From: an uncultured Sedimentitalea sp. | GTDB lineage: Bacteria; Pseudomonadota; Alphaproteobacteria; Rhodobacterales; Rhodobacteraceae | NCBI GenBank assembly: GCA_947504115.1 | Contig: CANNGH010000002.1 | Coordinates: 248,001-312,000, forward strand | Length of the DNA stretch: 64,000 nt | Direction of reading: 5' to 3' | Shown: positions 1 through 10,896 of the stretch, one piece after another | How positions within the stretch are numbered: position 1 is the first letter of the stretch | How the letters are laid out: every line of letters begins with the position of its first letter | The notes under the pieces: generated by a model | Seen by the model: only the letters and a program-made list of their open reading frames with translations | The model's database searches: none | Told to the model about the DNA's origin: nothing | Made by a program: the position numbers and the translations under genes

Positions 1-32
1 CGTTTCCTGCAAAACCGATCAATGACGGCCCC

Positions 33-722
33 ATGACAGCACAGTTCAAAGCTCTCGCCACCCATCTTCTCACCGCGACCGGCGCGGTCTTCGCCATGCT
101 TGCGATGCTTGCCGCGTCCGACGAAAAATGGGGGCTGATGTTCCTGTGGCTGGTCGTCGCCTTTGCCGTCGACGGCGCCGATGGCCCGCTGGCGCGGCGA
201 TACCACGTCAAACGCTATGCTCCGGCCTTTGATGGCGAATTGATGGACCTGATCATCGATTACCTGACCTACGTGTTCATTCCCGCCTTCGCGCTGTTCA
301 AATCCGGTCTGATGGACGGCTGGACCGGCTGGTTCGCGATCATCGTCATCACCTTTGCCAGCGCGATGTATTTTTCCGACACGCGGATGAAGACCAAGGA
401 CAATTCCTTCTCCGGCTTCCCCGGCTGCTGGAACATGTTCATCCTGGTGGTCTTCGCGCTGGAACCGAACTTCTGGATCATCCTGGCGCTGGTCACGGCG
501 CTGTCGGTGGCCATGTTCCTGCCGCTGAAATTCATTCATCCGGTGCGCACCGAACGCTGGCGCGCCCTGTCCCTGCCCATCGCCATCGCATGGACGTTTT
601 TCGCCGGCTGGGCCGCCTGGGTCGATTTCCACCCCGAAAGCTGGGCGCATTGGGGATTGGTGCTGACCAGCGTCTACCTGGCCTTCGCCGGAATTGCCCA
701 GCAACTCATCCCCGAAACCTGA
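33..722 (+). CDS. pcs: Phosphatidylcholine synthase / CDP-alcohol phosphatidyltransferase family
   Basis: Multi-pass membrane protein with CDP-alcohol phosphatidyltransferase-like motif (DGADGPLARRY...DGELMDLIIDYLTYVFIPA). Confidence 0.85.
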   Translation: MTAQFKALATHLLTATGAVFAMLAMLAASDEKWGLMFLWLVVAFAVDGADGPLARRYHVKRYAPAFDGELMDLIIDYLTYVFIPAFALFKSGLMDGWTGWFAIIVITFASAMYFSDTRMKTKDNSFSGFPGCWNMFILVVFALEPNFWIILALVTALSVAMFLPLKFIHPVRTERWRALSLPIAIAWTFFAGWAAWVDFHPESWAHWGLVLTSVYLAFAGIAQQLIPET

Positions 723-732
723 AGGTCGGCGC

Positions 733-1200
733 CTACATCACCTCGTCCAGCGTGTATTCGCGCCCGTTATGGGTAAAGGTGTCTCCGGCCTTCAAACCGT
801 CCATCGCACGATAGATCGGGCTTTGGGTCGAGATGCCCATATAGGTTCTGCCGTCGCACTCGAACCGCGCGGTCGACGTGACGATCACGAAATGCCGGTC
901 GTTGAATGACACGACCGCACCCGGTCCGACAATATCGGTGGGGGCGAAATCGGTGTTCTCGATGGCGTCGATCTTGGCCTGATGGGTATAGACCGGCGCG
1001 TCGAAGGCGGCGGCCAGATCGGCGCTTTCGCGGGCATCGGCCATCTCGTCCTTGTCATGGCTTTCGCGCCGGTCCATCACCGCATCCTTGAGATAGCTCT
1101 CGTAATGCGATTTGGCGGCGGCCAGGGCCTCTTCTTCCAACGACATCAGCCGGTCACGGACGGCCTGTTTGATTGCGGCGCGATCTTGCGAATTGGACAA
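733..1200 (-). CDS. GreA/GreB-family transcription elongation factor-like protein
   Basis: N-terminal helical region plus GreA/B-like C-terminal domain (VGPGAVVSFNDRHFVI...ISTQSPIYRAMDGLKAGDTF). Confidence 0.65.
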   Translation of the reverse strand: MSNSQDRAAIKQAVRDRLMSLEEEALAAAKSHYESYLKDAVMDRRESHDKDEMADARESADLAAAFDAPVYTHQAKIDAIENTDFAPTDIVGPGAVVSFNDRHFVIVTSTARFECDGRTYMGISTQSPIYRAMDGLKAGDTFTHNGREYTLDEVM

Positions 1201-1283
1201 CTCTCATCTCCTTGCGGCCCGGTTTCGCATGGCAGCGTGATCTGCGACGCGCGCAAATGCAATCGGTTTCGTCACCGCGTCGG

Positions 1284-2120
1284 CTATAACCGCGTCAGCG
1301 CCATGCCCAGCACGATCATTCCTGCCGCCAGCGCCTTGGACGGGTCCATCCGGTCGCGCAAGACCAGCCAGCCGATCAGCACCGCGAACAGGATCGAACT
1401 TTCGCGCAAGGCCGCGACCAGCGCGATGGGCGCCTGCGTCATCGCCCAGACCGCGATCGCATAGGCCCCGTAGGACGCGGCCGCCGCCGCCCCGCCCCGC
1501 AGCCATTCCCCGAGCGAACGCGGCAACACCGCGCGTCCGCCCATCCACAGGCTGACCGGCAGGAAGAACACCGCGTTCAACACGAACAGCCACGCGACAT
1601 ACAACGTCGCATCTCCCGCAGCCCGCGCGCCCAACCCATCGACGAGGGAATACCCCGCCGTCATCAGAGCCGAGCCGAAGGCCAGCGGCACCAGTTTGCG
1701 GCTTTCGTTGTTGCGGAACGCGCCCCGCGCCATGACCGCGACGCCCAGGCCCAGCACGAAGATGCCCAGATATTCGAACGGCGCCATCCGGTCCAGCAGC
1801 GCGGCGGCGCTGATCAACGTTACGATCATCGGCGCGGCGCCGCGCGCGATCGGATAGACGCGGCTGAGATCGCCCTGCTCGTAGGCGTGGCCCAGGAACA
1901 GCATGTAGGAGGTGTGAAACAGCCCCGATCCGATCAGCCACAGCCAGACCTCGCCCTCGGGCCAGGGCTGGGTCATGGCGACGGCCGCGCCCATGCCCCC
2001 CTGTATCAGCACCAGCGTCAATGCGCCGCCGGTCTTGGACCGCCCCCCCTTGATCAGCGCATTCCACGCCGCATGAAGAAAGGCCGCAAACAGGACGGAA
2101 AGGAAGACAAAAACGGACAT
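1284..2120 (-). CDS. DMT superfamily (EamA-type) transporter
   Basis: About 278 aa, ~10 TM, EamA-like repeats. Confidence 0.8.
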   Translation of the reverse strand: MSVFVFLSVLFAAFLHAAWNALIKGGRSKTGGALTLVLIQGGMGAAVAMTQPWPEGEVWLWLIGSGLFHTSYMLFLGHAYEQGDLSRVYPIARGAAPMIVTLISAAALLDRMAPFEYLGIFVLGLGVAVMARGAFRNNESRKLVPLAFGSALMTAGYSLVDGLGARAAGDATLYVAWLFVLNAVFFLPVSLWMGGRAVLPRSLGEWLRGGAAAAASYGAYAIAVWAMTQAPIALVAALRESSILFAVLIGWLVLRDRMDPSKALAAGMIVLGMALTRL

Positions 2121-2284
2121 CGCTGGCCTGTATCAGAATTTGCCCAGTTGGACCGGGGGGCGTCACGGCGTCAACACGAAAGCTGCCAACGCTTGATCGG
2201 ATGTCGGATCGGTGCAAAAGTAAGCGCATTCCGGCAACGCCTCACCGCTTTTCCCGGTGGGGCGATCGGGGTGGGAGGCGTGCA

Positions 2285-2749
2285 ATGAGCGAACAATCGC
2301 GAGATGCGGGTCTGGACATGGCGGATCTGGCAAACGCGCTGCTCATGAGGCTGCCGGATGCACTGATCGTGTCGGATGCCGATGGTCTGATCCGCTTCTG
2401 GAACGCTGCGGCCACGCGGATTTTCGGCTTCGAGGAAGCCGAGGCGCTGGGGCAATCGCTCGACATCATCGTTCCCGAGAACCTGCGCGCGCGGCACTGG
2501 GCGGGTTACGACGAGACGATGAAGACCGGACAGACTCGCTACGGCGCCGGGGATCTGCTGGCGGTTCCGGCGATCTGCAAGGATGGCCGGCGAATCTCGG
2601 TCCAGTTCTCGATTCTTCCGCTTACCGGCGCCGACGGCAACCTGACCGCGATCGCAGCGATCCTGCGCGACGTCACCGCCGATTTCGAGGAGCGCAAGAA
2701 GCTCCGTTCGGAACTGGCGGCGCTACGGCGCGGTCACGACCGCACCTGA
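2285..2749 (+). CDS. Stand-alone PAS domain protein
   Basis: Internal ATG of the 2201-2749 ORF; PAS motif (ALLMRLPDALIVSDADGLIRFWNAAATRIFGFEEAEALGQSLDIIVPE). Confidence 0.8.
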   Translation: MSEQSRDAGLDMADLANALLMRLPDALIVSDADGLIRFWNAAATRIFGFEEAEALGQSLDIIVPENLRARHWAGYDETMKTGQTRYGAGDLLAVPAICKDGRRISVQFSILPLTGADGNLTAIAAILRDVTADFEERKKLRSELAALRRGHDRT

Positions 2750-2791
2750 CCCGGCACCCCGTTACGGGGCCGGATCAGCAGACGGTCCGCT

Positions 2792-5770
2792 TCACGCCAA
2801 CGCTTCGTTGCAGCGCCCGCACACGCCGGGATGTTCGTGCGTGCCGACATCGGGCAGGATCTTCCAGCAGCGCTGGCATTTCTGCCCATCCGCCTTTTCG
2901 AACACGACCCCGACGCCATCGACCTCGGCCATGCGGAACGCTTCGGCCGGGCTGGGATCGGCGGTCAGTGTCAGATCCGAGGTGATGCAGATATCGTCGA
3001 AATTGACGGATTTCAGCGCCGCCAGCGTATCGGTGTCGCGCACATGCACAACGGGCGCGGCTTCCAGACTGGCGCCGATCACTTTGTCCACCCGCTGCAC
3101 CTCGAGCGCCGAGGTCACCACGCGGCGCGCGCGCCGGATCGCGGCCCATTTTTCGGCCAATGCCTCGTCGCGCCACTCGGCGGGCGTATCGGGCATGTCG
3201 GTCAGGTGAACCGAACTGTCCTCGCCGGGGAAGCGCTCCAGCCAGACCTCTTCCATGGTGAACACCAGGACCGGAGCCAGCCAGGCGGTCAGGCGATGGA
3301 ACAGGATGTCCAGCACCGTGCGCGCGGCGCGGCGGCGGGCCGTGTCGCCATCGCAATAGAGCGCGTCCTTGCGGATGTCGAAATAGAACGCCGACAGGTC
3401 CAGCGTGGCAAAATTGAACACCTTCTGGAACACGCCCTGGAAATCATAGGCGTCGTAGCCCTCGCGCACGGACTGATCCAGTTCGGCCAGACGGTGCAGA
3501 ACCCAGCGCTCCAGTTCCGGCATCTCGGCGGGCGCGACCCGGTCGCTTTCGCTGAAATCGGCCAGCGAGCCCAGCATGAAGCGGATCGTGTTGCGCAACC
3601 GGCGATAGCTGTCGGCCACACCTTTCAGGATTTCGGGCCCGATGCGGTGGTCATGGGTGTAATCGGTCTGCGCCACCCAAAGCCGCAGGATGTCGGCGCC
3701 GTATTGCCTGACCACCTCTTCCGGGACGATGGTGTTGCCGAGCGATTTGGACATCTTGTTGCCCTTCTCGTCCAGCGTGAAGGCGTGGGTGACGACCCCG
3801 CGATAGGGCGCGCGCCCGATGGTGCCGCAGGCCTGCAACATCGAGGAATGGAACCACCCGCGATGCTGGTCGGTGCCTTCGAGGTAAAGATCGGCCAGCC
3901 CGTCCGCGCTGCCATCCGGGCGGTCGCGCAGCACGAAGGCATGGGTCGAACCGGAATCGAACCACACATCAAGAATGTCGAACACCTGATCAAAGTCGTC
4001 CGCGTTGACGATGCCGCCAAGGAAGCGCTCTTTCGCGCCGTCCTGATACCACGCGTCCGCGCCCTCGGTCTCGAACGCCTCAAGGATGCGGGCGTTGACT
4101 TGCGGGTTACGCAGCAGGAAATCCGGATCCGTCGGCAGCGCGCCCTTTTTCGTGAAACAGGTCAGCGGCACGCCCCATGCCCGCTGGCGGCTCAGCACCC
4201 AGTCGGGGCGCGATTCGATCATGGAATACAGCCGGTTGCGCCCGGTCTTGGGCGTCCACGTGACCAGTTCGTCGATGCTGGTCAGCGCGCGTTCGCGGAT
4301 CGTCTTGCCATAGGTGTCCTGCCCGTCGCCGACCTCGCGGTCGATGGCGGCGAACCATTGCGGCGTGTTACGATAGATCACCGGCGCCTTGGAGCGCCAG
4401 CTATGCGGGTAGGAATGCTTGATCTTGCCGCGCGCCAGCAGTCCGCCAACTTCGGCCAATTTGTCGATCACGGCCTTGTTGGCGTCACCTTCCTTGCCGT
4501 TCGGTTTCAGGATGCGTTTTCCACCGAAGAACGGCAGACCTTCACGGAAAGAGCCGTCATCCATGACGTTATAGGTGATGACGTCGGACAGCATACCGAG
4601 ATCGCGGAAAAGCTCGAATTCTTCCATGCCGTGCGACGGGGCGCAGTGAACAAACCCCGTGCCTTCTTCGTCGGTTACAAAATCGGCAGCGCGGAAATCG
4701 CGGGGGTCGTCCCATTCGCCGTTTGAGCCGCTCGCGCCTGCGAGGGGGTGCCTGAGCGTGAGGGCTGCCAATTCATCGGTGGTGACATCGCGCACGCGCT
4801 TCCACATGCCATCTTCGAGACGGGCGCGCTTGAACACGTCACCGGCCAGTTTGTCAGCCAGCAGGAAGCGCTCACCGGGCGCAGCCCAGCACTCGTCGGG
4901 CGTATCCGTCACCTCGTAAAGACCGTAGGCGTAGTCAGCCCCAAAAACGACCGCCTTGTTCGAGGGGATTGTCCACGGCGTGGTGGTCCAGATGACGACG
5001 TAAGCGTTCGCGAAGTCCGTTCTGCTCGCGTCAAATGACTTATGGTGTATTCTGCCAGTGCCATCGCGCTCTTCAGTCATCACAGAGTCAACGGGGAACT
5101 TCACCCAAATCGTAAAGCTTTCCTTGTCGTGATATTCCACCTCGGCCTCGGCCAGCGCGGTCTTCTCAACAGGCGACCACATCACCGGCTTGCTGCCTTG
5201 GTAAAGCACGCCGTTCATCAGGAATTTCTGGAACTCCTCGGCGATCACGCGCTCGGCGTGGAAGTCCATCGTCAGATACGGATCGGCCCAGTTGCCGGTC
5301 ACGCCGAGGCGCTTGAACTCTTCACGCTGGACGTCGATCCAATGGCTGGCAAAGTCGCGGCACTCCTGGCGGAACTCGATCACCGGCACCTGGTCCTTGT
5401 CGCGGCCCTTGGCGCGGTATTTCTCTTCGATCTTCCATTCGATCGGCAGACCGTGGCAATCCCAGCCGGGGATATAGCGCGCATCGCGCCCCATCATCTG
5501 CTGGCTGCGCACGATGAAATCCTTGAGGATCTTGTTCAGCGCGTGGCCGATATGCAGGTTGCCGTTGGCGTAGGGAGGGCCGTCGTGCAGGGTAAACGGC
5601 GCGCGCCCCCCGGCGCGCTCGCGCAGGCGGTCATAGATGCCGATACGCTCCCACCGGGCCAGCCAGTCGGGTTCGCGTTTGGGCAGGCCCGCGCGCATGG
5701 GAAAATCGGTTTTCGGCAGGTTCAGCGTGTCTTTGTAATCGACGGTTTCGGTGGTCGTGTCGGCGCACAT
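2792..5770 (-). CDS. ileS: Isoleucyl-tRNA synthetase
   Basis: 992 aa; HIGH motif (HIGHALNKILKD), KMSKS motif (KMSKSLGN), C-terminal zinc-binding CQRCW...CGRC. Confidence 0.98.
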   Translation of the reverse strand: MCADTTTETVDYKDTLNLPKTDFPMRAGLPKREPDWLARWERIGIYDRLRERAGGRAPFTLHDGPPYANGNLHIGHALNKILKDFIVRSQQMMGRDARYIPGWDCHGLPIEWKIEEKYRAKGRDKDQVPVIEFRQECRDFASHWIDVQREEFKRLGVTGNWADPYLTMDFHAERVIAEEFQKFLMNGVLYQGSKPVMWSPVEKTALAEAEVEYHDKESFTIWVKFPVDSVMTEERDGTGRIHHKSFDASRTDFANAYVVIWTTTPWTIPSNKAVVFGADYAYGLYEVTDTPDECWAAPGERFLLADKLAGDVFKRARLEDGMWKRVRDVTTDELAALTLRHPLAGASGSNGEWDDPRDFRAADFVTDEEGTGFVHCAPSHGMEEFELFRDLGMLSDVITYNVMDDGSFREGLPFFGGKRILKPNGKEGDANKAVIDKLAEVGGLLARGKIKHSYPHSWRSKAPVIYRNTPQWFAAIDREVGDGQDTYGKTIRERALTSIDELVTWTPKTGRNRLYSMIESRPDWVLSRQRAWGVPLTCFTKKGALPTDPDFLLRNPQVNARILEAFETEGADAWYQDGAKERFLGGIVNADDFDQVFDILDVWFDSGSTHAFVLRDRPDGSADGLADLYLEGTDQHRGWFHSSMLQACGTIGRAPYRGVVTHAFTLDEKGNKMSKSLGNTIVPEEVVRQYGADILRLWVAQTDYTHDHRIGPEILKGVADSYRRLRNTIRFMLGSLADFSESDRVAPAEMPELERWVLHRLAELDQSVREGYDAYDFQGVFQKVFNFATLDLSAFYFDIRKDALYCDGDTARRRAARTVLDILFHRLTAWLAPVLVFTMEEVWLERFPGEDSSVHLTDMPDTPAEWRDEALAEKWAAIRRARRVVTSALEVQRVDKVIGASLEAAPVVHVRDTDTLAALKSVNFDDICITSDLTLTADPSPAEAFRMAEVDGVGVVFEKADGQKCQRCWKILPDVGTHEHPGVCGRCNEALA

Positions 5771-5946
5771 GGTCTCGCGTCCTCTGGATTGGCAATGTCG
5801 GCAAATGGCGGTCGGTGCGATGGCTCAAACACCTTGTCCCGGCGGCTCGCAGGTCAGAGCGCCGGGGACGTAATTCGGAGGATGCCAAGGCTTGCGTGGC
5901 GCATGGGCCGGGTTATAGGCGCAGGCAGGCACGGCGTAAAGACCGC

Positions 5947-6654
5947 CTATGCGTGGAACAGCGTGCCCACGAAATATGCGATTGCGGCGGCGACACCGCC
6001 GATCGCCAGCGTCTCCAGCCCCGAGCGCCACCACGGCGCGGGCGACCAGCGGCTTTTCAGCGCGCCGATGGCGAAGAAAACCCCCATCGTCATCCAGATC
6101 GACAGGGCGAACGCGTCGTTTGCCCCGAAGATGAAAGGCAAAAGCGGGATCATCCCCGCTACCAGAAACGCGCCGAACGTCGCCAGCGCGGCGCGCATCG
6201 GATGCGGATCGACTCCGCCGAGGCCGTATTCGCCCTCGAGCATCAGGTCGATCCACGCCTTGCGGTTGGCGGTGATCGCGTCGGTCGCATCCTCCAGCAC
6301 CTGCCCGTGCAGTCCCTTCTGACGCAGGATCTCGCGCGCCTCGCGACGCTCGCCCTCGGGGTGGGTTTCGATATGGCGGGTTTCGATAGCCCTGATGCGG
6401 TGGATGTTGTCGCGCTCGGCCTTGGTGGCGGAATAGTTGCCGGCGGCCATGGAGAATCCGTCGGCCAGAACATTCGCCAGCCCAAGTGCCACGATGACGA
6501 ACGGCGACAGCCCCGCCCCGGCGACGCCGGCGACGATGGCGAACGTGGTCACAGCGCCGTCGATGCCGCCATAGACCACGTCGCGCAGGATGCCCCGCCC
6601 CGGAGGCGACGCGATCCGCGCGGCGACTTCCTGCTGACTGTGGCCATGTTCCAT
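5947..6654 (-). CDS. VIT1/CCC1 transporter family protein
   Basis: VYGGIDGAVTTFAIVAGVAGAGLSP...LANVLADGFSMAAGNYSATKAE. Confidence 0.85.
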   Translation of the reverse strand: MEHGHSQQEVAARIASPPGRGILRDVVYGGIDGAVTTFAIVAGVAGAGLSPFVIVALGLANVLADGFSMAAGNYSATKAERDNIHRIRAIETRHIETHPEGERREAREILRQKGLHGQVLEDATDAITANRKAWIDLMLEGEYGLGGVDPHPMRAALATFGAFLVAGMIPLLPFIFGANDAFALSIWMTMGVFFAIGALKSRWSPAPWWRSGLETLAIGGVAAAIAYFVGTLFHA

Positions 6655-6672
6655 GTCGTTGCCTTTCCTTGC

Positions 6673-9330
6673 TCAGCCGCCCGCCTGCGCGCGTCCCTGT
6701 GCCCAGCGGTTCAACCACGCCAGTGCGGCCAGCGACAGGCCCAGCGCGAGCAGCGAGAACACCCGCGTCAGTCCGCCAAGGCCCGAGATGTCGACAAAGA
6801 ACACCTTGGCCACCGCCAGACCGATCACCACCAGCCCCGCGCGCCGCATACCGGCGCTGCCACGGGCAAGCGATTGATAAAACAATCCCGCGCCCACGGC
6901 CAGCAGTGCCACGGTATAGCTGTAAAGCTCGGGCTGGCTGACGCGGCCCAGTGCCATGCCGCTGCCGCCTTGCCAGAAATGCCGGATCGCCAGCCCCAGC
7001 CACAGCGCGCCCAGTGCGACGGCCAGCGCGCCGATGATCCGGCGCAGCAGCGCGGGCAGCGTTCCCATCCGCCATGCCGCCCCGCCCAGAACCAGCGCCG
7101 GCAGCAGATAGGCGACCGCCAGCGTGTTGAGGACAGGCGGGCCAAGCACCGTTTCATATCGGTCGAACAGCGGGTTCGCCAGCGTCAGCGCGCCCAGCAG
7201 CGGGCCCAGCGCTGCAAGGGCGAAGATCGCGGCCAGCGCGCTGCGCGCGATGTTCATCCGCCCGCCCAGTTGCCGACGGTGCATCTGCGCCAGCGCCGCG
7301 GCAAGCCAGATCAGCGCATGCAGCGACAGCGCCCAGTGGGTGCTGGTCATGGCCATGCCGCCGAGGCGTTCGATCAGCCGCCCCAGCAGCAGCGATGCCA
7401 ACGTGCCGCCGACCGTCCAGGCCGCGCTTTCCAGCATCACCTGCGCCGCGCGCCGGCCCAGCGGCGCGACCAGCACCAGCGCGCCGACGAGCGCCGCGAG
7501 CGTGCCGCCATAGGCCGTGACCATTTCGCCCAAAGGCGCCCGCGCAGCCCAGTCCAGACCCGGATCGACCAGCAGGCGATAGCCCAGCGTCACCACCCCG
7601 GCAGCGATATAGGCGGTCATCACCGGCAACCCGAACCGCGCGTCCAGCGCCGCCGCCGCCAGCACCGTGACGGCAAAGGCCACGGTCAGCGCGGCGGAAC
7701 TCAGCAGGATCACGCAGGCGAAGGCCAGCGCCGAAAGCGCCGACAGCACCGCAAACGACATCCGCAGCCGGTCGGCACCGTCCACACGCGCGAAGCGTTC
7801 GGCGAGGGCCACCATCGCGCCCGCGATCGCGGCGGCGTGCAGCGCCCATGGGTAGGCTCCGATCACCGCTGTCGGTTGCCAGCGGATTTCAAGCATGATC
7901 GCCATGGCGGGCGCGATGATGGCGGCCCCCGCGGCCCAGCCGACACCCGGCAACCCACCCTCGCGCAGCGAGCGCCAGGCGGCGGCGAGCGACAGGGCCA
8001 GCCCCAGCGCGACCAGCCATGTCGCCTGCAGCGGCATCCGCGATTCCGGTTCGCGCGGGGCGGTGAAGTCGCTCCACGCGCCCATGACATCGGGTTGCAG
8101 CCAAAGCACCGCCAGCAGTGCCAGCACCGGCAGCGCCGCCAGATCGGCCAGCGCGGGTGCATCTGCGCACCAGAGCGTCAGCGCCAGGAACAGCAGCGCA
8201 AGGCAAATGACCGACAGCCAGAACTCCGCCGCGCCCGCCTGCGACACCGGCACGAGCGCGACGAGGCTTGCCAACAGCGCGCCGGTGGCAAGCAATGTGG
8301 GAAAGGCCGGCCGGCGAGCGGATTTACGGATCGATCCCGACAGCAACGCGCCGGAATGGGCCGGGCGCAGCGACAGCACCGGCAACGCGATGGCCAGCAG
8401 CGCCAGCGCGGTGGCGTAGACGCCGAACGGGCCGGCCACGGCTGCCCCGCCGATAACGATCAGCCAGCCCGCGCCATAGGCCAGCGCCAGGGTCAGCACA
8501 CTGATCCAGCCCCAGCGCCGGATCGCATCGACCGACAGACCGACAGCGGCGATCACGGCGAAATATCCCAGCAGCCAGCCGGGGTCGTCCGACGATCCCC
8601 CGACGACGAAGGGCGCGGCAAAGGCGCCGATCACCCCCACCGCCGCCAGAAGCGGGCCGTGGAACCAGCCCAGCACGATCGCCAGCAAGGCCACCGCGAT
8701 CAACCCGACCAGCGCCGTCTCGGCCCCGATCAGGCCGTAAAGCAGCCTCGCCGACAGGATCGCGCCGAACAATGTGACGATGCCCGCGCCGGAAAAGGTC
8801 GAGGGCAGATAGGCGGTGCTGGTCGTCTCATCATCGCCGAAACGGCGGCGGATCGCCTCGCCCGCGCCGATCAGAAGAGCGCCGAAGCCCAACGCGGCCA
8901 CGACCCGCGCCATCGGGGGCAAAAGGCCGCTTTCCATGCCGTATTGCACGAGGAATATCCCCGCCAATGCCAGTGACAGCGCCGATACCGCGTAAAACCA
9001 GTTGTCGCGCAGCCACTTGGCTAAGGCCGCGAACCGATCGGCCCGAAAGACGACCGCGCGCGGCGGATCGTCTTTCCGCCGTGGTGGCACCGATACGGCA
9101 TCGGGCGGCGCAACCGGGTCCGATGGTGGTGCCTTGCGCGCGGCGATCCTGCGCGCGGCGGGGATTTCGGGTTCGGGCACGGGGTCGGACACCGGGGTGT
9201 CCGGGGTCGCGATCTGGCGCTGCAATTGCGCGACGCGGGTCTTCAAGCGGCTGTGCGAGATCAGAAGGTAGATCAGCGCGACCGGCATCGCGATCAGGAT
9301 CAGTGCCGCCAGAACCAGCAATTGCTCCAT
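6673..9330 (-). CDS. DUF2339-type large membrane protein
   Basis: Start placed at MEQLLVLAALILIAMP rather than the longer ORF; many TM segments in DUF2339-like arrangement. Confidence 0.75.
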   Translation of the reverse strand: MEQLLVLAALILIAMPVALIYLLISHSRLKTRVAQLQRQIATPDTPVSDPVPEPEIPAARRIAARKAPPSDPVAPPDAVSVPPRRKDDPPRAVVFRADRFAALAKWLRDNWFYAVSALSLALAGIFLVQYGMESGLLPPMARVVAALGFGALLIGAGEAIRRRFGDDETTSTAYLPSTFSGAGIVTLFGAILSARLLYGLIGAETALVGLIAVALLAIVLGWFHGPLLAAVGVIGAFAAPFVVGGSSDDPGWLLGYFAVIAAVGLSVDAIRRWGWISVLTLALAYGAGWLIVIGGAAVAGPFGVYATALALLAIALPVLSLRPAHSGALLSGSIRKSARRPAFPTLLATGALLASLVALVPVSQAGAAEFWLSVICLALLFLALTLWCADAPALADLAALPVLALLAVLWLQPDVMGAWSDFTAPREPESRMPLQATWLVALGLALSLAAAWRSLREGGLPGVGWAAGAAIIAPAMAIMLEIRWQPTAVIGAYPWALHAAAIAGAMVALAERFARVDGADRLRMSFAVLSALSALAFACVILLSSAALTVAFAVTVLAAAALDARFGLPVMTAYIAAGVVTLGYRLLVDPGLDWAARAPLGEMVTAYGGTLAALVGALVLVAPLGRRAAQVMLESAAWTVGGTLASLLLGRLIERLGGMAMTSTHWALSLHALIWLAAALAQMHRRQLGGRMNIARSALAAIFALAALGPLLGALTLANPLFDRYETVLGPPVLNTLAVAYLLPALVLGGAAWRMGTLPALLRRIIGALAVALGALWLGLAIRHFWQGGSGMALGRVSQPELYSYTVALLAVGAGLFYQSLARGSAGMRRAGLVVIGLAVAKVFFVDISGLGGLTRVFSLLALGLSLAALAWLNRWAQGRAQAGG

Positions 9331-9433
9331 GAGAAAGGCCCCTTGTCCCGCCTGTTGCGGCAAAAGCCATATCCGCTCTGACCCCATGCGCAAGGGCAGG
9401 AATACCGGCCCCTGCCGCATGGCGGCAAATGGA

Positions 9434-10438
9434 TCACCCGGTTCTGGCCGGCACCAGCCCCGCCAGCGCCCGCCGGATGATCGCGCGCACCGACGGGCGC
9501 TTTTTCGCGGCAAAGGGCAACGGACGGCAGACCTCGATCGCGGCGACGCCGACGCGGGCGCTGAGCGCGCCGTTGACCAGCCCTTCGCCGAAACGGCGCG
9601 ACAGCTTGCTCAGCAGCGAGCCGCCAAGGACCGGTTCCAGAAAATCGTCGCCCACGGCAATCGCGCCGGTGGCGACCAGATGCGCGAAGACCGCGCGCGT
9701 CAGCCGCCAGCTGCCGATCAACCCCGAGCGTCCACCATAGATCACCGCCACCCGGCGGATCATCCGCAGGTTCGCCAGCAGCGCCACCGCCACGTCGGCC
9801 AGCGCCAGCGGCACGAAGGCCGTGACCGTGGCGACCTGACGCGCGGCGGCCTCGACCTCGCGGCTGGCAGCGGCGTCGAGCGGCGCCAGCAACTCGGCCT
9901 CGACCAGCGCCAGCAGGGCGGCGGCGTCGAACTGTTCGTCCGCCCGCTCGGCCAGACGGTCGCGGCCCCAGCGCGTGTCCTCGCGCCCGCCATAGAATGT
10001 CACCAGACGGTCGGTCAGCGCGCGCGCGCCGGCCAGATCGTTTTCCGCAAGCGCGGCATCGGCGGCGCGGTGCAGATCATCCAGCCGCGTCAACCGCCCG
10101 ATGGCGGCGATTTCGCGCAGCGCGATCAGCGCCGCCACCAGCAGCAATGCGCCCAGGGCCGCCGTCACCGCCCAGCCCAGCAGCGGCACCCGGTCAAGCA
10201 GCGAGGTCGCGAAATCCCACGCCGCGACCGAGACCGCGGTGGCGATCAACGCCGCGACCAGCCCCCAGAACCAGCGCGCCAGCCGCGACGGGCGACGCGC
10301 AGCCAACCGGGCCGCGATCTGCATGGCCTGACCGCTGGCGGCCGGTTCCGCCAGATCGGGCACCGGGCGGGCGGCGGCGACATCGGCCTGCGGCTCGTCA
10401 CTGTCGCCGAGATCGATCAGGATCGGCCCCTTGGTCAT
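9434..10438 (-). CDS. YcjF-like / TIGR01620 family membrane protein (DUF697)
   Basis: Architecture and adjacency to a YcjX-like gene. Confidence 0.75.
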   Translation of the reverse strand: MTKGPILIDLGDSDEPQADVAAARPVPDLAEPAASGQAMQIAARLAARRPSRLARWFWGLVAALIATAVSVAAWDFATSLLDRVPLLGWAVTAALGALLLVAALIALREIAAIGRLTRLDDLHRAADAALAENDLAGARALTDRLVTFYGGREDTRWGRDRLAERADEQFDAAALLALVEAELLAPLDAAASREVEAAARQVATVTAFVPLALADVAVALLANLRMIRRVAVIYGGRSGLIGSWRLTRAVFAHLVATGAIAVGDDFLEPVLGGSLLSKLSRRFGEGLVNGALSARVGVAAIEVCRPLPFAAKKRPSVRAIIRRALAGLVPARTG

Positions 10439-10896
10439 GCGTTCGCCTCCGCGCGCCAGACGAAATGGACGTCCGGCAGGTTCTCGTCATTCTCCGATCC
10501 GTCGCCGCGGGCCGTCTCGTCAAATCCGGCACGACGATAGAAGCGTTTCGCCATCGCGTTGCATTGCGCGACCCGCAAGGCCAGCCGGTCGCGCCGTGCC
10601 TTGGCGTGATCCATCAGCAGCCGTCCCACCCCCTGCCCGCGCGCGCCGGGATCAATGTAAAGCCCGTGGATATAGCCGCCCTCCTGCGCCAGAAAGCCGA
10701 CCGGCCGACCGTTCCGGATCGCGACCGTGACCCAGCCCCGGTCGATCATCGCGCCGCAGAACGCGATGGTCTGGGCGCCGGAATAAGTGTCGGGCATCCA
10801 GTCGGTCGCATCCTGAAACGCCCAGAGGATCGCCCCGAGCGGTCCCGCATCCATAGGCCGCGCCGGACGCAACGAGATATCGGCAAGCGCGCTCAC
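10435..10896 (-). CDS. GNAT family N-acetyltransferase
   Basis: GLYIDPGARGQGVGRLLMDHAKARR acetyl-CoA-binding motif. Confidence 0.85.
   Translation of the reverse strand: MSALADISLRPARPMDAGPLGAILWAFQDATDWMPDTYSGAQTIAFCGAMIDRGWVTVAIRNGRPVGFLAQEGGYIHGLYIDPGARGQGVGRLLMDHAKARRDRLALRVAQCNAMAKRFYRRAGFDETARGDGSENDENLPDVHFVWRAEANA

Noticed and set aside
2831-4726. 631-aa plus-strand ORF opposite ileS
   Set aside because: Shadow ORF of isoleucyl-tRNA synthetase.
5815-8976. 1053-aa plus-strand ORF opposite the VIT1-like and DUF2339 genes
   Set aside because: Antisense to well-supported genes; composition (Arg/Gln/His/Pro-rich) is typical of shadow ORFs in GC-rich DNA.
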